Assembly: GCF_050003625.1 (NCBI RefSeq)
Contig: NC_134399.1
Span: 225,684,783-225,748,782 of the forward strand
Reading direction: 5' to 3'
Length of the DNA: 64,000 nt
DNA from: Haematobia irritans
Taxonomy: Eukaryota; Arthropoda; Insecta; Diptera; Muscidae
Shown here piece by piece: positions 22,020 to 33,369 of the stretch (position 1 is the stretch's first letter; each line of letters starts with the position of its first letter). The notes below the pieces were generated by a model. That model was given only the letters and a program-made list of their open reading frames with translations. It searched no databases and had not been told where the DNA came from. The translations under genes and the position numbers were made by a program.

Positions 22020-22022
22020 GCG

Positions 22023-22060
22023 TATAAATAGTGCAGCCCTGAGGGAGAAATGGCATCAGT
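22023..22060 (+). promoter_or_regulatory. Core promoter: TATA box and initiator
   Basis: TATAAATA at 22023-22030 and the insect initiator TCAGT at 22056-22060, with the A of TCAGT 35 bases from the start of the TATA box, close to the usual -31/+1 spacing. Predicted transcription start near 22058, giving a ~91-nt 5' leader. Confidence 0.7.
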
Positions 22061-22148
22061 CTCGTTCTACATCTTCTTGGAGTAGCGAGCACAAAGCAAC
22101 ATCAGGACCATCTTGTTAAGATTGTAAGGAGGATTGCAATAACCCAAG

Positions 22149-23344
22149 ATGCGATCGAGCTTCCTTTTGGTGGCTCTGGCCGCACTGGTTCTTCAGTCAG
22201 CATGTAAGTTATCGATAGTTGGTTGGGCTGTCATGGCCATGCTTCTAACCGTAAACTTCCCTTATAAATACTTTGACTTTCCTTTGCAGATGCAGCTAGA
22301 TCGAGTGAAACAAACAATAAATTTGCCTACCGATTGTATAACGGCAAAGATGAGGGTCGCCAAATTTCCTCACGACAAATCAATGGTGATATCGGTCATG
22401 GACGTTTTACACCCGATATGATGGCAATGATGGGTAAAGGTACAACTACCTCGTCCACACCATGTCCAGTGCCTCCGCCAGCTCCAATAGCACCTCCCCC
22501 ACCAGTTGGCCCACCAGCGCCACCACCAGGAGCAGCACCACCGGGTCCATCCCCACAGCCACCACCGCCACCACCGCCACCACCACCACCACCGCCACCA
22601 CCGCCACCACCACCACCACCGGCACGTCGTGAGTTTGGTGAAGGTAACGCTAGTCAATACCATCGCAGAGCAGAAAACGAGGGAGACGCCGACGATGATG
22701 ATGAGGATTTGATCCCAGATCACCGTCTCCTTAATGATGACGATGATGACGATGAGAGTGATGAGGTTAAGGAAATCAATAGTGCCGAATTGGGTCGCGC
22801 AGCTCAGTATGATGATGATGATGATGATGACGATGATGACAATGATGACGATGATGATGATGATGATGATGACGACAATAGTCCAGCCCGTCGTGGTGGA
22901 AAGCGTAGATCAGGTCTACGCTCGGATCGTAATAGGCGTAGGAAGAATAAAGACAAAACCGAGGTTAGCAATGTTTCCCAGCAGATCAGGGAAGCCCTTC
23001 GTGAAGATCGCGAAAAAACTAAGAAACAGAACATGAGCAAATTCCGTCGCCGCTTGAGGAAGAGACGTTTCCGTCGCAGGAAACTAAAGAGCAGGAGACG
23101 TACCAGGAGGAGGCGCAAGGGTCTCAGAAGGCGTTCACGTAAATCCAGACGCCGTCGTCGTCTTCGTCGCCGTTTACGCAGACAACGTCACCGCCGCAAC
23201 AAAAATAAAGCACTTCGCCGATTCAGACGTAGAAAGGCAGCAAAACAACAGGAAATACGCCGTCGTAGGAGAAGGTTCCGTCTCCGCAAAATGATGCAAC
23301 AGCGAAGATTGCGAATGATGAGACGTCGTCGCCGCAGGGGTTAA
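22149..23344 (+). CDS. Secreted protein with Pro-rich, Asp-rich and Arg-rich blocks (two exons)
   Basis: Exon 1 22149-22203, GT-AG intron 22204-22289 (GTAAGT donor, TTTGCAG acceptor, phase 1), exon 2 22290-23344; 369 residues. Residues 1-18 (MRSSFLLVALAALVLQSA) are a clear signal peptide. A short polar segment (20-76) leads to a proline-rich block (about 77-129) ending in 21 consecutive prolines. Next comes an acidic block (about 151-215) with Asp runs of 6, 10 and 11, then a strongly basic arginine-rich tail (about 219-369) to the end. One N-glycosylation sequon (NAS, Asn 138). Only one cysteine is evident after the signal peptide, so it is not disulfide-built. The charge separation suggests self-assembly or polymer/mineral binding outside the cell, but I do not recognise the family; salivary, cuticle or eggshell roles are only possibilities. 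The splice is supported by the frame continuing exactly. Confidence 0.8.
22204..22289 (+). other. Intron of the secreted-protein gene
   Basis: 86 nt, starts GTAAGTT and ends CCTTTGCAG. Placing the first exon on the signal peptide alone is common in small secreted-protein genes of flies. Confidence 0.8.
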
Positions 23345-23379
23345 GCCAAACGCATATTGATCTAGACCACTATCATTCG

Positions 23380-23385
23380 AATAAA
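23380..23385 (+). terminator. Polyadenylation signal AATAAA
   Basis: AATAAA 36 bases after the stop codon of the secreted-protein gene; an A-rich stretch begins near 23408. Confidence 0.65.
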
Positions 23386-23605
23386 GATATAATGACCTAA
23401 TGTGAACAAAAAAAAAACACAACAACTGTTTCTTTATTTAAAATTTTGCTAAGAAAACAAAACCAATCTCAGGGGAAAATGTGCTAATTGCGCAAAAATC
23501 CAAATTAGAGCCAAAGGGACGATTTCCACAATAGGCTTCTTCCAGGATTCTTTGTATCTAATAGTACACACGTCGAGCAAACATGTCTTAGGGCATAGTA
23601 ACAAC

Positions 23606-23813
23606 CCAGCAAAAAAAAATTGGAAGTTCTTCTAAAGGAACAACTTTAAAAGCACTTCCAAAAATGTCCTCCCTAAGATGTTCCTTATTTTAACTGCACA
23701 GGAAGTTTATTTGAGTCAATTTTTTTATAACTCACTTTTTCATATTTTTAAAGGGAAATTTAAAATTTTATTGTTTCAAAAAAGTTAAAAACATATTAAA
23801 AATTAATACAATA
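23606..23813 (+). repeat. Family E element, left part
   Basis: Begins CCCAGCAAAAAAAAATTGGA and follows the first ~205 bases of the E copy at 5947 before a mariner interrupts it at the TA 23812-23813. Its right part is probably 27913-28072. Confidence 0.6.
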
Positions 23814-24522
23814 CGAGGGCGGTTGGGAAACGTCTTAGCCTATCAATAAAAGAGTATATTTTGTTTTTCAAAAATATTTTTATTTTTCAATATAATCACC
23901 TGGAGCTTCAATACACTTAGTCCAACGCTTTTCTAGCATTTCTATCCCTTGATTAAAATAGTTTTGCTCAAGGTCTTCCAAATAGTGGTTTACAACTGTA
24001 ATTGCATCTTCATTTGAGGTAAAACGCTTGCCAGCAAGGAATTTTTTTTTTTTTAGATTTGGGAACAAGTAAAAGTCACTGGGAGCTAAATCAGGAGAAT
24101 ATGGTGGGTGGTCAAGCAACTCGTACTTTCGTTTCGTTGATTTTAGCCATTGTTTGAACACTCTTGTGTGCTGGTGCGTTGTCTTGATGAAAAATTATTT
24201 TTTTGTTGTTGTAAGCCAGGAAGTTTTTCTCGAATTTGTACATTTAATTGATCCAAAAGGTTGCAATAGTACTCTGAATTTATTGTTTTACCCTTTTGCA
24301 GATAGTCAATCAATAAAATACCTTTGAAGTCGCAAAAAACCATTGCCATAACCTTACCAGCCGATTGAATTGTTTTTGCCTTCTTTGGGGCACTTCGTCC
24401 AGCTTCAGCTCATTGTTTGGATTGTTCTTTTGTCTCTGGAGTATAGTGGTGGATACATGTCTCATCAACAGTTATGAAACTTAAAACGATCCGAACAAGC
24501 TTAAGAAATGTTCATTCTTATG
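23814..24522 (-). pseudogene. DD34D mariner, C-terminal transposase part, broken
   Basis: The 3' terminal repeat is CGAGGGCGGTTGGGAAACGT, next to TA. The minus strand codes for a mariner catalytic domain: VDETCIHHYTPE (first Asp, with Cys where Trp is usual), SAGKVMAMVFCDFKGILL, a HQDNAPAHK block (second Asp) and PPYSPDLAPSDFYLFPNLKK (third Asp), ending DYIEK. Defects: TGA where a Trp codon is expected near 24410, a frame shift in the A/T run around 24190 just before the second Asp, and an expanded A run near 24045. The N-terminal half is missing because family K begins at 24523. The pattern DD34D is mariner proper. Confidence 0.75.
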
Positions 24523-24690
24523 CACTGGTAGAAAAAAAGTTTCGTTAATACGATGAATTTCTACGTTGTTTTAACGAAATTCTTCATTAAAAGTCAGCCA
24601 ACGTAGCATTTTGTTATAACAACGTAATTTTACCTTATATTTGCGAAACCCTTTATGGAATACATTTCGTAGTATTAACGAATAATTACA

Positions 24691-25350
24691 CTGAAAGGAA
24701 AATGTACGTCATGGGAACAAATTGTTAAGTCCCGCTGACGAATTTTTCGTCAAAAATGAGCTAACGAAATATTTCGTCCCGGTGATAAATTTTTCGCAAT
24801 GGCGATGACTTGTAATTCATCGCTGTGATGAACACATTGACATCCCATTTGACTTTCTTTATTACGTCCAGGTGATGAAAGTATTTCATCTATGCTATTA
24901 TGTTTTTTGTATCTGCGATTTTTCTCTTTCGTCCATGCGATTATGAAATTCTTCAAAAGTACGATTCTGCTTCGTCATCGCTACAAACGCGATCGTCACA
25001 GCGATGAATCCTTTTCCTAAATTTTGACGTAATCCATTCATCAATATGATGTAATCGATTCATCAATATGATGTAAACCGTTCATAGATTTGATGTAATA
25101 TATTAATCAACATAAGTCAATTTTGTGGTAAGGGCGGACATGTTCGCTACATAGACAAATTTATATTAATGAATGGACGGATGTTATTATATTCGTCCAC
25201 TCTATAATATCAATTCGTTTACATTGCGAACATTTCCGTCCTTATCGCAAATTTGACTTATACTCGTATTGGTGAATAGATTACATCAAATTTATAAATG
25301 GATTATCAGAAATATTTTCTACGATTTTCTAAACAAACATATTGTTTTTT
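24691..25350. repeat. Inserted block with ~95-bp foldback
   Basis: Absent from the K copy at 36538. 25085-25180 and 25200-25300 are inverted copies (left arm GGTAAGGGCGGACATGTTCG, right arm CGAACATTTCCGTCCTTATC), a foldback of about 215 bp. 24690-25010 has CGTCA/GATGAA-rich sequence of unknown origin. Confidence 0.5.
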
Positions 25351-26435
25351 TTGTTTGCTTTAATTAAATTTAAATTATATTTATTTGAAATAATGTACTA
25401 CTAACAAAAATTTATTATACACATCTTCGAAAGCTGTTGATTTTGATAAATTGACCATGCACACGCAAAGAAGAAACATGATTGTCACAATCATACTCGA
25501 AGAGCAAAATAATATGATAGGAGCTATTTTTGCGGCGACCATGTAACATTTTAACCTGCAACCACGTTGGCTCAGTGAACATGGTTCTATGAAAAATATA
25601 ATTGTCCTCATCTAAAATGTTATTATATTGATAAAAAGAATTTTGTTTGAATGAAAAGACAATGGTCACGATTTAAAATGTTATGGTATTCATTAAAAAT
25701 GTTTTTCTTCCAGTTAAAAAAAAAAAAAACATAGTCACAACCTAAAATGTTTTGATCTGTATGAAAAAACTTTTTTCATCGTAGAAAAAAGACGCCACTT
25801 GAGAAAAGAAAACACGAAATTAACTTTATTTGTTTGTTTCTATTTATTTATAAACTAATTCATTGTTTATTTGTATTTATAATGCCGTTCAAGCAAACAT
25901 CATATATTTTTACACACTCTATTTTATTTCAATTTTAACAATAAGTAATTATTCCATATTTACATAGTACCCATCAAACGTACAAACGCAGACATCATGT
26001 AACTGCAAATAAAAATAAATGATACCATATAGCAAAATGCAGAATAAAAAACTGGTACATTTTTCAATTACACTTTCTTTTTTTGTGTTCACATAAAACC
26101 ACGTGCCACTTCTGAATAAATAAATTAACACAAAACACAGTAAAATTCAATATGTCAGTTGAGTTAAAGACGATTTCTTTAAATTAAAAATGTTGTTCTC
26201 TATTTTAAGGAAAATTTGCCTTACTTCAAAGATCTACAACTTCAGCAGAGAGACGCCAAATTTGAAGACCTGTGTCCTAAATTTAATGAAAAAAATTTTG
26301 AAGCAAGGATTATAAACTTTAATGTAATTAAAATGTGACTATTTTAAAGAATTTTGTCATTAACATTGCGTAAATTTCGAGTCCTAAAATTTAAGTTGCA
26401 TAATCTTCCATATTAGGTCAAAATTTTTTCAATGT
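25351..26435. repeat. Inserted AT-rich blocks related to other TIR families
   Basis: Near 25460 CACGCAAAGAAGAAACATGA, GAAGAGCAAAAT and GACCATGTAACAT resemble the ends of the MITE at 18894. 26165-26330 resembles family I (ACGATTTCTTTAAATTAAAA, CTACAACTTCAGCAGAGAGA). No gene. Confidence 0.4.
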
Positions 26436-26594
26436 ATGCATTCTTCAGCGAAAAGAACGTAAATGTTGTTAAAGTTTGCCCATCAGACAAGTTTTCAGTT
26501 GAACTTTTTATCGTTTGTTTTTCAAGACGCACACGCAAGCATGTGCCATGCTTACATGTGTATGTACAAATTACATAGACGCTACAGACTTATT

Positions 26595-26620
26595 AGAGAG
26601 AGAGAGAGAGAGAGAGAGAG
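26595..26620 (+). repeat. (AG)n microsatellite
   Basis: About 13 AG units within family K; the K copy at 37289-37325 has only short interrupted GAGA runs. Confidence 0.8.
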
Positions 26621-26756
26621 TAAGGAGAGGCAGAAATACTCAAACTCCCATTCGTATTATTAATGAACATATTTCATTAATATGACGAAATATAACAATT
26701 TAATTTTTTTTGTTTTTAACGATCCATCGTTTTCGTTTTATAAATGAAATTTTCAC

Positions 26757-27559
26757 ACCCTCAAAAAAAACCGCTTCTCTAACATATGTTGCAAACATAT
26801 TTTGCAGGAAGCACATATATTATTGGATACTGCCGAAACATTAATATGTTCGTTTTATGTGAGCATATTATATGTTTGGAAGCGTTTTGAGTCCAAAAAT
26901 AGTATATACTTGGAAGAATTCCCCAAAGAAGATTGTGTTCATTCCCTCACATAATTTTCACTTCCACGCAATTTTTGAGTTCTTCGCATTTTTCTGTAAT
27001 ACAAATATGCTGCTTTTTTTCAAATGTCTATTCTCTTGGTTCCGAATGTCTATTCTCTTTATTCCGAATACTCATTCTACTATTCAAATTAAATAATATT
27101 TAGACTTAAGCATACCAAATTTTTGGCCTTATTATAAAACAGTTTTCCGAAACAACATACAAGCGGTTTCACAGAAATTGCTCTCATTTCATTCTCTCGC
27201 TGTGTTATGTTGATATCTTTTTATTCAACCCTCCCGGTTTCCATCTCTATTTCTTTCTCTATACTAACTCTCTCTCTCTCTCTCTCTGTCGCTCTCTGAA
27301 TAAAGTATCCCAACATATATATGTTTACTCGAAATTTGTAAATGTATATATGTTTACATTCACACATATTAATTTTATGAAACATTCATGCCCCAAACAT
27401 AATATAATATAACATATTAACATATGTGTCCCAAACATTTTTTGTTAGTTTTAGGAACATTACATGTTTGTACTTAAATATATTGTGTTTAAAAATTGTG
27501 CCCGAAACACATTTTGTTTATATCGGAACATATGAAAAAACATATTTTTCTAACAGTGC
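26757..27559. mobile_element. Family L insertion in K (about 800 bp)
   Basis: The K copy at 36538 reads ATGAAATTTCCAATTACAG across this site, so the block is an insertion. It ends ATATTTTTCTAACAGTG; the start CACCCTCAAAAAAAACC is a weaker match to it. Rich in ACATATGT/ATATGTTT motifs and CTATTCTCTT repeats. A second copy of its 3' two thirds is at 33370-33911. Confidence 0.55.
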
Positions 27560-27812
27560 AATTCCGGTTTCGGAGTATATAAAACGAATGTTTTAAGGGA
27601 TACAAGTTTCCAAAAGTTACTTTCTATGTACAAATGATTATAATAATTTCATCTTGGAAAAATTTTTTATTTTAATTCTTGAAAAAAATACAAAGTTAAT
27701 ATTCGTAATATTAACGAAACGTGTTTCATTAATATAACGAAAAACCAAAACACAAAATTCTCTTTTAACGATTGATTTCGTTGTATTAACGATTTCTTTC
27801 GTTCGTATAACG

Positions 27813-27912
27813 NNNNNNNNNNNNNNNNNNNNNNNNNNNNNNNNNNNNNNNNNNNNNNNNNNNNNNNNNNNNNNNNNNNNNNNNNNNNNNNNNNNNNNNN
27901 NNNNNNNNNNNN
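27813..27912. other. Assembly gap, 100 N
   Basis: Exactly 100 undetermined bases, the usual scaffolding placeholder; true size unknown. It lies inside the nest of K and E elements. Confidence 0.98.
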
Positions 27913-28072
27913 TTAAGAAGTGATGCAAATGCAGTGCAACGGCTGTTGAAATGGTGGACATCCGTCCTATGACAAGCCCATGTTAAATTCATCGCTTCTG
28001 CGTAAATTTTGCACCACTTCCGGATCCAAAAAGAACATTTTCGCTGATTTTTTGGCGACGCTTTTTGCTGGG
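27913..28072 (+). repeat. Family E element, right part
   Basis: AAGTGATGCAAATGCAGTGC, ACCACTTCCGGATCC and the end GGCGACGCTTTTTGCTGGG match the right end of the E copy at 5947-6498. Confidence 0.6.
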
Positions 28073-28083
28073 AATCAAAAGTG

Positions 28084-28785
28084 CCCAGCAAAAAAAATTG
28101 GAATTTGTTCCACAAACATTTCTTTTAAATCCCATCCCAGAATCCCCCATCGAGTTTTTCCAATTTCCGATGCAATCGTTTTGGACAAGTGCACAAACAT
28201 TTCATCTAAAGCGCATCGTGGGATCCCCCAATTATTTTTTTCCACTTCCGATGCAGTCCTTGTGGACGAGTATTAGAAATAACACAATCAGGCTATTTTA
28301 AGTGCACATTTTTGGACAATTAAATTTTACAAAAAAAAAATAAATAGAAAACTAATAAAAAAATAGAAAATTAATAAAAAAGTTAAAAAATAATAATAAA
28401 AAAATAAATTTCATCCCCGCTGAGATTTGAACCTGTGCCGTTTGACTTTTTCGCTTCCATGGAAGTTCTTTTGAAAAGGTTTTGCAAATTAAGAGAATTT
28501 TTAATTTTTTTGTTGATTTTTAATGGAAAAAATATATGCCGAAAATAAAAAAATAAATACGACGCATAACATAAAAAAAATATTTGATAAAAATTTTTTT
28601 TTGCTTTTTAAATTTCTTCATCCAAATAAACTTCCAGGGCACAACTTCTAAAGCAATTCAAAGGATTCAAAAAGGGTGTACCTCCGACCTATGACAAGCC
28701 CATGTAAAATTCATGGGAGATGATCCAAGTTTGCACAGATTGGGGATCCAAACTACTTTTTTTGGAAGCTCTTTTTTTTGCTGGG
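28084..28785. mobile_element. Family F TIR element (702 bp), related to E
   Basis: Termini CCCAGCAAAAAAAATTGGAA and TTGGAAGCTC..TTTTTTGCTGGG are inverted repeats similar to E, but the body is different (two similar segments 28130-28175 and 28200-28260 containing CCCATC/CCGATGCA motifs). No coding seen. Confidence 0.5.
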
Positions 28786-28826
28786 TGGTTAAAAAACCCG
28801 ACTATTATGGGAAATGGCGTAAAATA

Positions 28827-29760
28827 AAGGGTGATTTGTTAAGAGCTTGATAACTTTTTTTTAAAAAAAAACGCATAAAATTTGCAAAATCTCATCGGTT
28901 CTTTATTTGAAACGTTAGATTGGTCCATGACATTTACTTTTTGAAGATAATTTCATTTAAATGTTGACCGCGGCTGCGTCTTAGGTGGTCCATTCGGAAA
29001 GTCCAATTTTGGGCAACTTTTTCGAGCATTTCGGCCGGAATAGCCCGAATTTCTTCGGAAATGTTGTCTTCCAAAGCTGAAATAGTTGCTGGCTTATTTC
29101 TGTAGACTTTAGACTTGACGTAGCCCCACAAAAAATAGTCTAAAGGCGTCAAATCGCATGATCTTGGTGGCCAACTTACCGGTCCATTTCTTGAGATGAA
29201 TTGTTCTCCGAAGTTTTCCCTCAAAATGGCCATAGAATCGCGAGCTGTGTGGCATGTAGCGCCATCTTGTTGAAACCACATGTCAACCAAGTTCAGTTCT
29301 TCCATTTTTGGCAACAAAAAGTTTGTTAGCATCGAACGATAGCGATCGCCATTCACCGTAACGTTGCGTCCAACAGCATCTTTGAAAAAATACGGTCCAA
29401 TGATTCCACCAGCGTACAAACCACACCAAACAGTGCATTTTTCGGGATGCATGGGCAGTTCTTGAACGGCTTCTGGTTGCTCTTCACTCCAAATGCGGCA
29501 ATTTTGCTTATTTACGTAGCCATTCAACCAGAAATGAGCCTCATCGCTGAACAAAATTTGTCGATAAAAAAGCGGATTTTCTGCCAACTTTTCTAGGGCC
29601 CATTCACTGAAAATTCGACGTTGTGGCTCGTTAGTAAGTCTATTCATGATGAAATGTCAAAGCATACTGAGCATCTTTCTCTTTGACACCATGTCTGAAA
29701 TCCCACGTGATCTGTCAAATACTAATGCATGAAAATCCTAACCTCAAAAGAATCACCCTT
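28827..29760 (-). mobile_element. DD41D mini-mariner, copy 1 (934 bp)
   Basis: Ends AAGGGTGATTTGTTAAGAGC and AAAAGAATCACCCTT, flanked by TA (28825-28826, 29761-29762). Nearly identical to 50074-51007. One ORF fills most of it. Confidence 0.85.
28934..29647 (-). CDS. Mariner DD41D transposase, catalytic domain only (237 aa)
   Basis: Intact 237-codon frame. First catalytic Asp 35 (ILFSDEAHFW), second Asp 128 (MWFQQDGATCHT), third Asp 170 (CDLTPLDYFLWG); 41 residues separate the last two, the DD41D pattern of rosa-like mariners. A full transposase of this superfamily has about 110 more N-terminal residues with two helix-turn-helix motifs. Only about 110 bp separate the ATG from the element end, so that domain cannot be encoded. 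The protein could in principle cut DNA but has no visible means of recognising its ends; it may be an inert remnant, a partner subunit or an inhibitor of a full-length enzyme elsewhere. It differs from the 50181 copy at only five residues (135, 188, 190, 199 and similar surface positions), all catalytic residues kept. Confidence 0.8.
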   Translation of the reverse strand: MNRLTNEPQRRIFSEWALEKLAENPLFYRQILFSDEAHFWLNGYVNKQNCRIWSEEQPEAVQELPMHPEKCTVWCGLYAGGIIGPYFFKDAVGRNVTVNGDRYRSMLTNFLLPKMEELNLVDMWFQQDGATCHTARDSMAILRENFGEQFISRNGPVSWPPRSCDLTPLDYFLWGYVKSKVYRNKPATISALEDNISEEIRAIPAEMLEKVAQNWTFRMDHLRRSRGQHLNEIIFKK

Positions 29761-29762
29761 TA

Positions 29763-30621
29763 AAAGGCTGCCACTACCCCTAACCGGACTGCGTTACAAC
29801 AATCGATATCGCATAGCAAATGAATTAGAATTTTTGATTAACGCTAAAACCAGTTTGTGAACTGGGTTTTCTGTATTTCAATGAAATTTCCCTACAAGTT
29901 ATTATGCGCTCAAAAATTGATTTCTTTGAAATAAGGAAATTTTTTACAAAATTCAAATTTGGATTTTTTTATAAAATTAAAATTCGGATCTCATTTATGG
30001 AATTTTCATTCCCTTTTTACGATATGATAACAAAGCTATTAATGCATAAATGAAAGTCAGTTAAAAATCCACATTATGACAGATACTTCAAAGTAAAAAA
30101 TATTTTCGTAATTCGAGAAAAATATTTAAAATGCAAAATCCTCAATCTAGGTATTAGCCTATTTTTGAAGCCTTTTTATCTTTAATCCAAAGTTTCAATA
30201 TTTCTGTTAATTTAACGATTATTTCTATAAATCAATTTATTTTCTTTACTACTACATACACATGTAGGCTACGACTTTTTTTGAGGATTTTGCACCTTTG
30301 GTTTAGAGTTTTTTTGTGGATTTAAGAAAACATTTTTACTTTGATTTTTCAATGTAATTTATTTGAATAGCTTTGTTTAAGATATCGCAAAAAAGAAGAA
30401 CGATTAATCGACAATTTATGTTCTAATTTTAAATTTATAGAGCCAGGCTTTGAAACTAGATGGGTCCCTAAAATGTCCTTATTTTAAAGAAGCCGCATCT
30501 TTGACTCGGAATCAATAGGAAATTCCTTAAGAAAAAGTCAAAATCTTTGGATCCAAGTAAACTTGTTTTGAGTGTACCTTCAGTAAACAGGTATTTTTAG
30601 TGGTGTTGTCAATTTGATTAT
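29763..30621. repeat. Family I TIR-like element fragment
   Basis: 29990-30250 and 30440-30578 match the pieces at 57860-58045 and 60965-61300 (AATTTTCATTCCCTTTTTAC, AGTTTCAATATTTCTGTTAA, CTTATTTTAAAGAAG). It ends GGATCCAAGTAAACTTGTTT followed by TGAGTGTA. No gene. Confidence 0.45.
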
Positions 30622-30918
30622 TATACCCTGCTCCACAATGTGGAACAGGGTATTATAAGTTAGTGCATATGTTTGCAACACCCAGAAGGAGACGAGATAG
30701 ACACATGGTGTCTTTGGCAAAAATGCTCAGGGTGGGCTCCTGAGTCAATATAGCCATGCCCGTTTGTCCGTCTGTCCATGAACACATTTTTATAATCAAA
30801 GTCTAGGTCGCAGTTTTAGTCCAATCGACTTCAAATTTGACACAAGTATGTGCTTTGGCTCAGAATAAATCCGTATTGATTTTGGAACAAATCGGTTCAG
30901 ATTTAGATATAGCTCCCA

Positions 30919-31101
<183 letters not shown>

Positions 31102-32144
31102 CGCCCGATATGGACTTATATGGGCCCAGAAGCCAGAGTTTTACCCTAATTTACTTAAAATTTTGCACAAGAAGAACAATTAGTACTATAGTCAAGTGTG
31201 CCAAATTTTATTGAAATCGGTTCAGATTTAGATATAGCTCCCATATATATCTTTCGCCCGATATGGACTAATACGGTCCCAGAAGCCAGAGTTTTACCCC
31301 AATTTGGTTGAAATTTTGCACAGGAAGTAGAATTAGCATTGTAGCTATGCGTGCCAAATTTGGTTGAAATCGGTTCAGATTTAGATATAGCTCCCATATA
31401 TAGCTTTCGCCCGATTTACACTCATATGACCACAGAGGCTAATTTTTTGCTCCGATTTAGTTGAAATTTTGCACAGGGAGCAGAATTAGCATTGTAGCTA
31501 TGCGTGCAAAATTTGGTTGAAATCGGTTCAGATTTAGATATAGCTCCAATATATAGCTTTCGGCCGATTTACACTCATATCACCACAGAGGCCAATTTTT
31601 TGGTCCGATTGAGTTGAAATTTTGCACAGGGAGTAGAATTAGCATTGTAACTATGCGTGCCAAATTTGGTTGAAATCGGTTCAGATTTGGATATATCTCC
31701 CATATATAGCTTTCGCCCGATTTACACTCATATGACCACAGAGGCCAATTTTTAACTCCGATTTAGTTGAAATTTTGCACAGGGAGTAAAATTAGCATTG
31801 TAGCTACACGCAAAGAAAAAAAACGTTTGGAAAACGTGTACCGAAAACGTTTTTCTTTTGTTAGAGTTTTTTGAATTGCTTCGAAAATTTTAAACTTTTA
31901 TCACCAAAAAAATTAGTTTTTTACAAAATTTTTATTTTTTCAATAAAAAAAGTTATTTTTGAAACAACAACACAGTCCATTTCGTTTATATCAAACACTG
32001 TTCATTTCCGACTTTAGGTCTTTAATAAGACACAGTTTACAGTTCAAAATTTAATATACTACAATGTAATGTTGAACATTTTTTCGGAATCTTCCGAACA
32101 TATCTGGAATATATGTAAAAAAAAAAAAAAAAACAAAAAAAAAA

Positions 32145-32223
32145 AACTTTGGTCGAAGCGGGGATCGAACCCACGACCCTTGGCATGCAAGTCGGACGTA
32201 GCAACCACTGCTCCACGGTGCCA
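32145..32223 (-). ncRNA. tRNA-like sequence in H copy 2 (minus)
   Basis: Same unit as at 10305-10382: GTGGAGCAGTGGTTGC A-box region, GGGTTCGATCCC B-box region, and a T-rich tract just downstream on the minus strand. Here the middle reads GACTTGCATGCCAAG, a form common in tRNA-derived repeats. Confidence 0.5.
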
Positions 32224-32335
32224 AACTAAATGTTTGTTTCTGTTAAATAAACTTTGTTTATTCGGTTCGTGGGCGCCGCAAGCTATGCTATATAAATATA
32301 ACTTATATGGATATTTATCTATTGATGACCATAAC

Positions 32336-32414
32336 AGGTACATAACTCAGTGGTTAGTGTGTTGGCTTACAAAGTGCATGGTCCGCGGTTCGATTCTCCG
32401 TCCAGGCGAAAGGT
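32336..32414 (+). ncRNA. tRNA-like sequence in H copy 2 (plus)
   Basis: A-box-like TAACTCAGTGGTTAG (one change from copy 1) and B-box-like GCGGTTCGATTCTCC conserved, followed by AAAAAAATTTT. Confidence 0.5.
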
Positions 32415-33369
32415 AAAAAAATTTTAAAAATTTATAAAATCGTATAATTTCTTCTACATTGTTGGTATTACAGAAAAAGGTGCTAAGAACTAAAAAACTT
32501 CGTGGAAGTGAGAAAGATGTGAAGGAAAATGCAATTAGCCAGAAAAAAAATTTTTTTGAGTTAGTCTTTATAAAATTGTTTTTACATCCTGGAAAAGAAT
32601 AAATGTTTATCACAAAAAGTATATACTTTTCTTCCAAATGCACTTCCTTTCAACGAAAAGCAAATGAGAAACGAACTTTGTTTGTCTAAAATTTCGTTTG
32701 CGAGGAAAGAATTATTTTTTTGCGTGTATGCGTGCCAAATTTGGTTGACATCGGTTTAGATTTAGATATAGCTCCCATATATATGTTGTTCTGATTTCGA
32801 CAAAAATGGTCAAAATACCAACATTTTCCTTGTTAAATCGCCACTGCTTAGTCGAAAAGTTGTAAAAATGACTCTAATTTTCCTAAACTTCTAATACATA
32901 TATATCGAGCGATAAATCATAAATAAACTTTTGAGAAGTTTCCTTAAAATTGCTTCAGATTTAAATGTTTCCCATATTTTTTTACTAAAATTGTGTTCCA
33001 CCCTAGTGCATTAGCCAACTTAACATTTTGAGTCTATAGATTTTGTAAAAGTCTATCAAATTCTGTCAAAATCGAGTGATATTTAAATGTATGTATTTGG
33101 GACAAACCTTTATATATAGCACCCAACACATTTGACGGATTTGATATGGTTTCGAAAATTTAGATGTACAAAGTGGTGCAGGGTATAATATAGTCGGCCC
33201 CGCCCGACTTTAGACTTTCCTTACTTGTTTTTAATTTCCTTTGCCTGAATAGTTTGACTTACTCCTCGTACGTTCCGATTTTTTTTAACGAGCCAAAAAA
33301 AATTGTTCCCATAATGCTAAATTGATAAACAAAACACCTGTCCACACATACGTAAAATGCTGCTCTCAA

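Larger units (their letters stand above)
24523..27812. mobile_element. Family K TIR element, fragmented by nested insertions
   Basis: Left end CACTGGTAGAAAAAAAGTTT and TTCGTTAATACGA match the complete copy at 36538-37799. K sequence is found at 24523-24690, about 26436-26756 (CATCAGACAAGTTTTC, GACGCTACAGAC) and 27557-27812; foreign blocks lie between. The right terminus falls in or beyond the N run. Confidence 0.65.
31807..32726. mobile_element. Family H TIR element, copy 2, with two tRNA-like sequences
   Basis: Ends CACGCAAAGAAAAAAAA and TTTTTTTGCGTG, flanked by TA (31805-31806, 32727-32728). Removing the element and one TA restores the family B motif GTAGCTATGCGTGCC exactly. 920 bp, collinear with 9962-10888 with scattered substitutions and A-run length changes. 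Confidence 0.8.

Noticed and set aside
22370..22723. Trp-rich frame on the minus strand and His- or Met-rich frames on the plus strand
   Set aside because: Shadows of the proline and aspartate codon runs of the secreted-protein gene.
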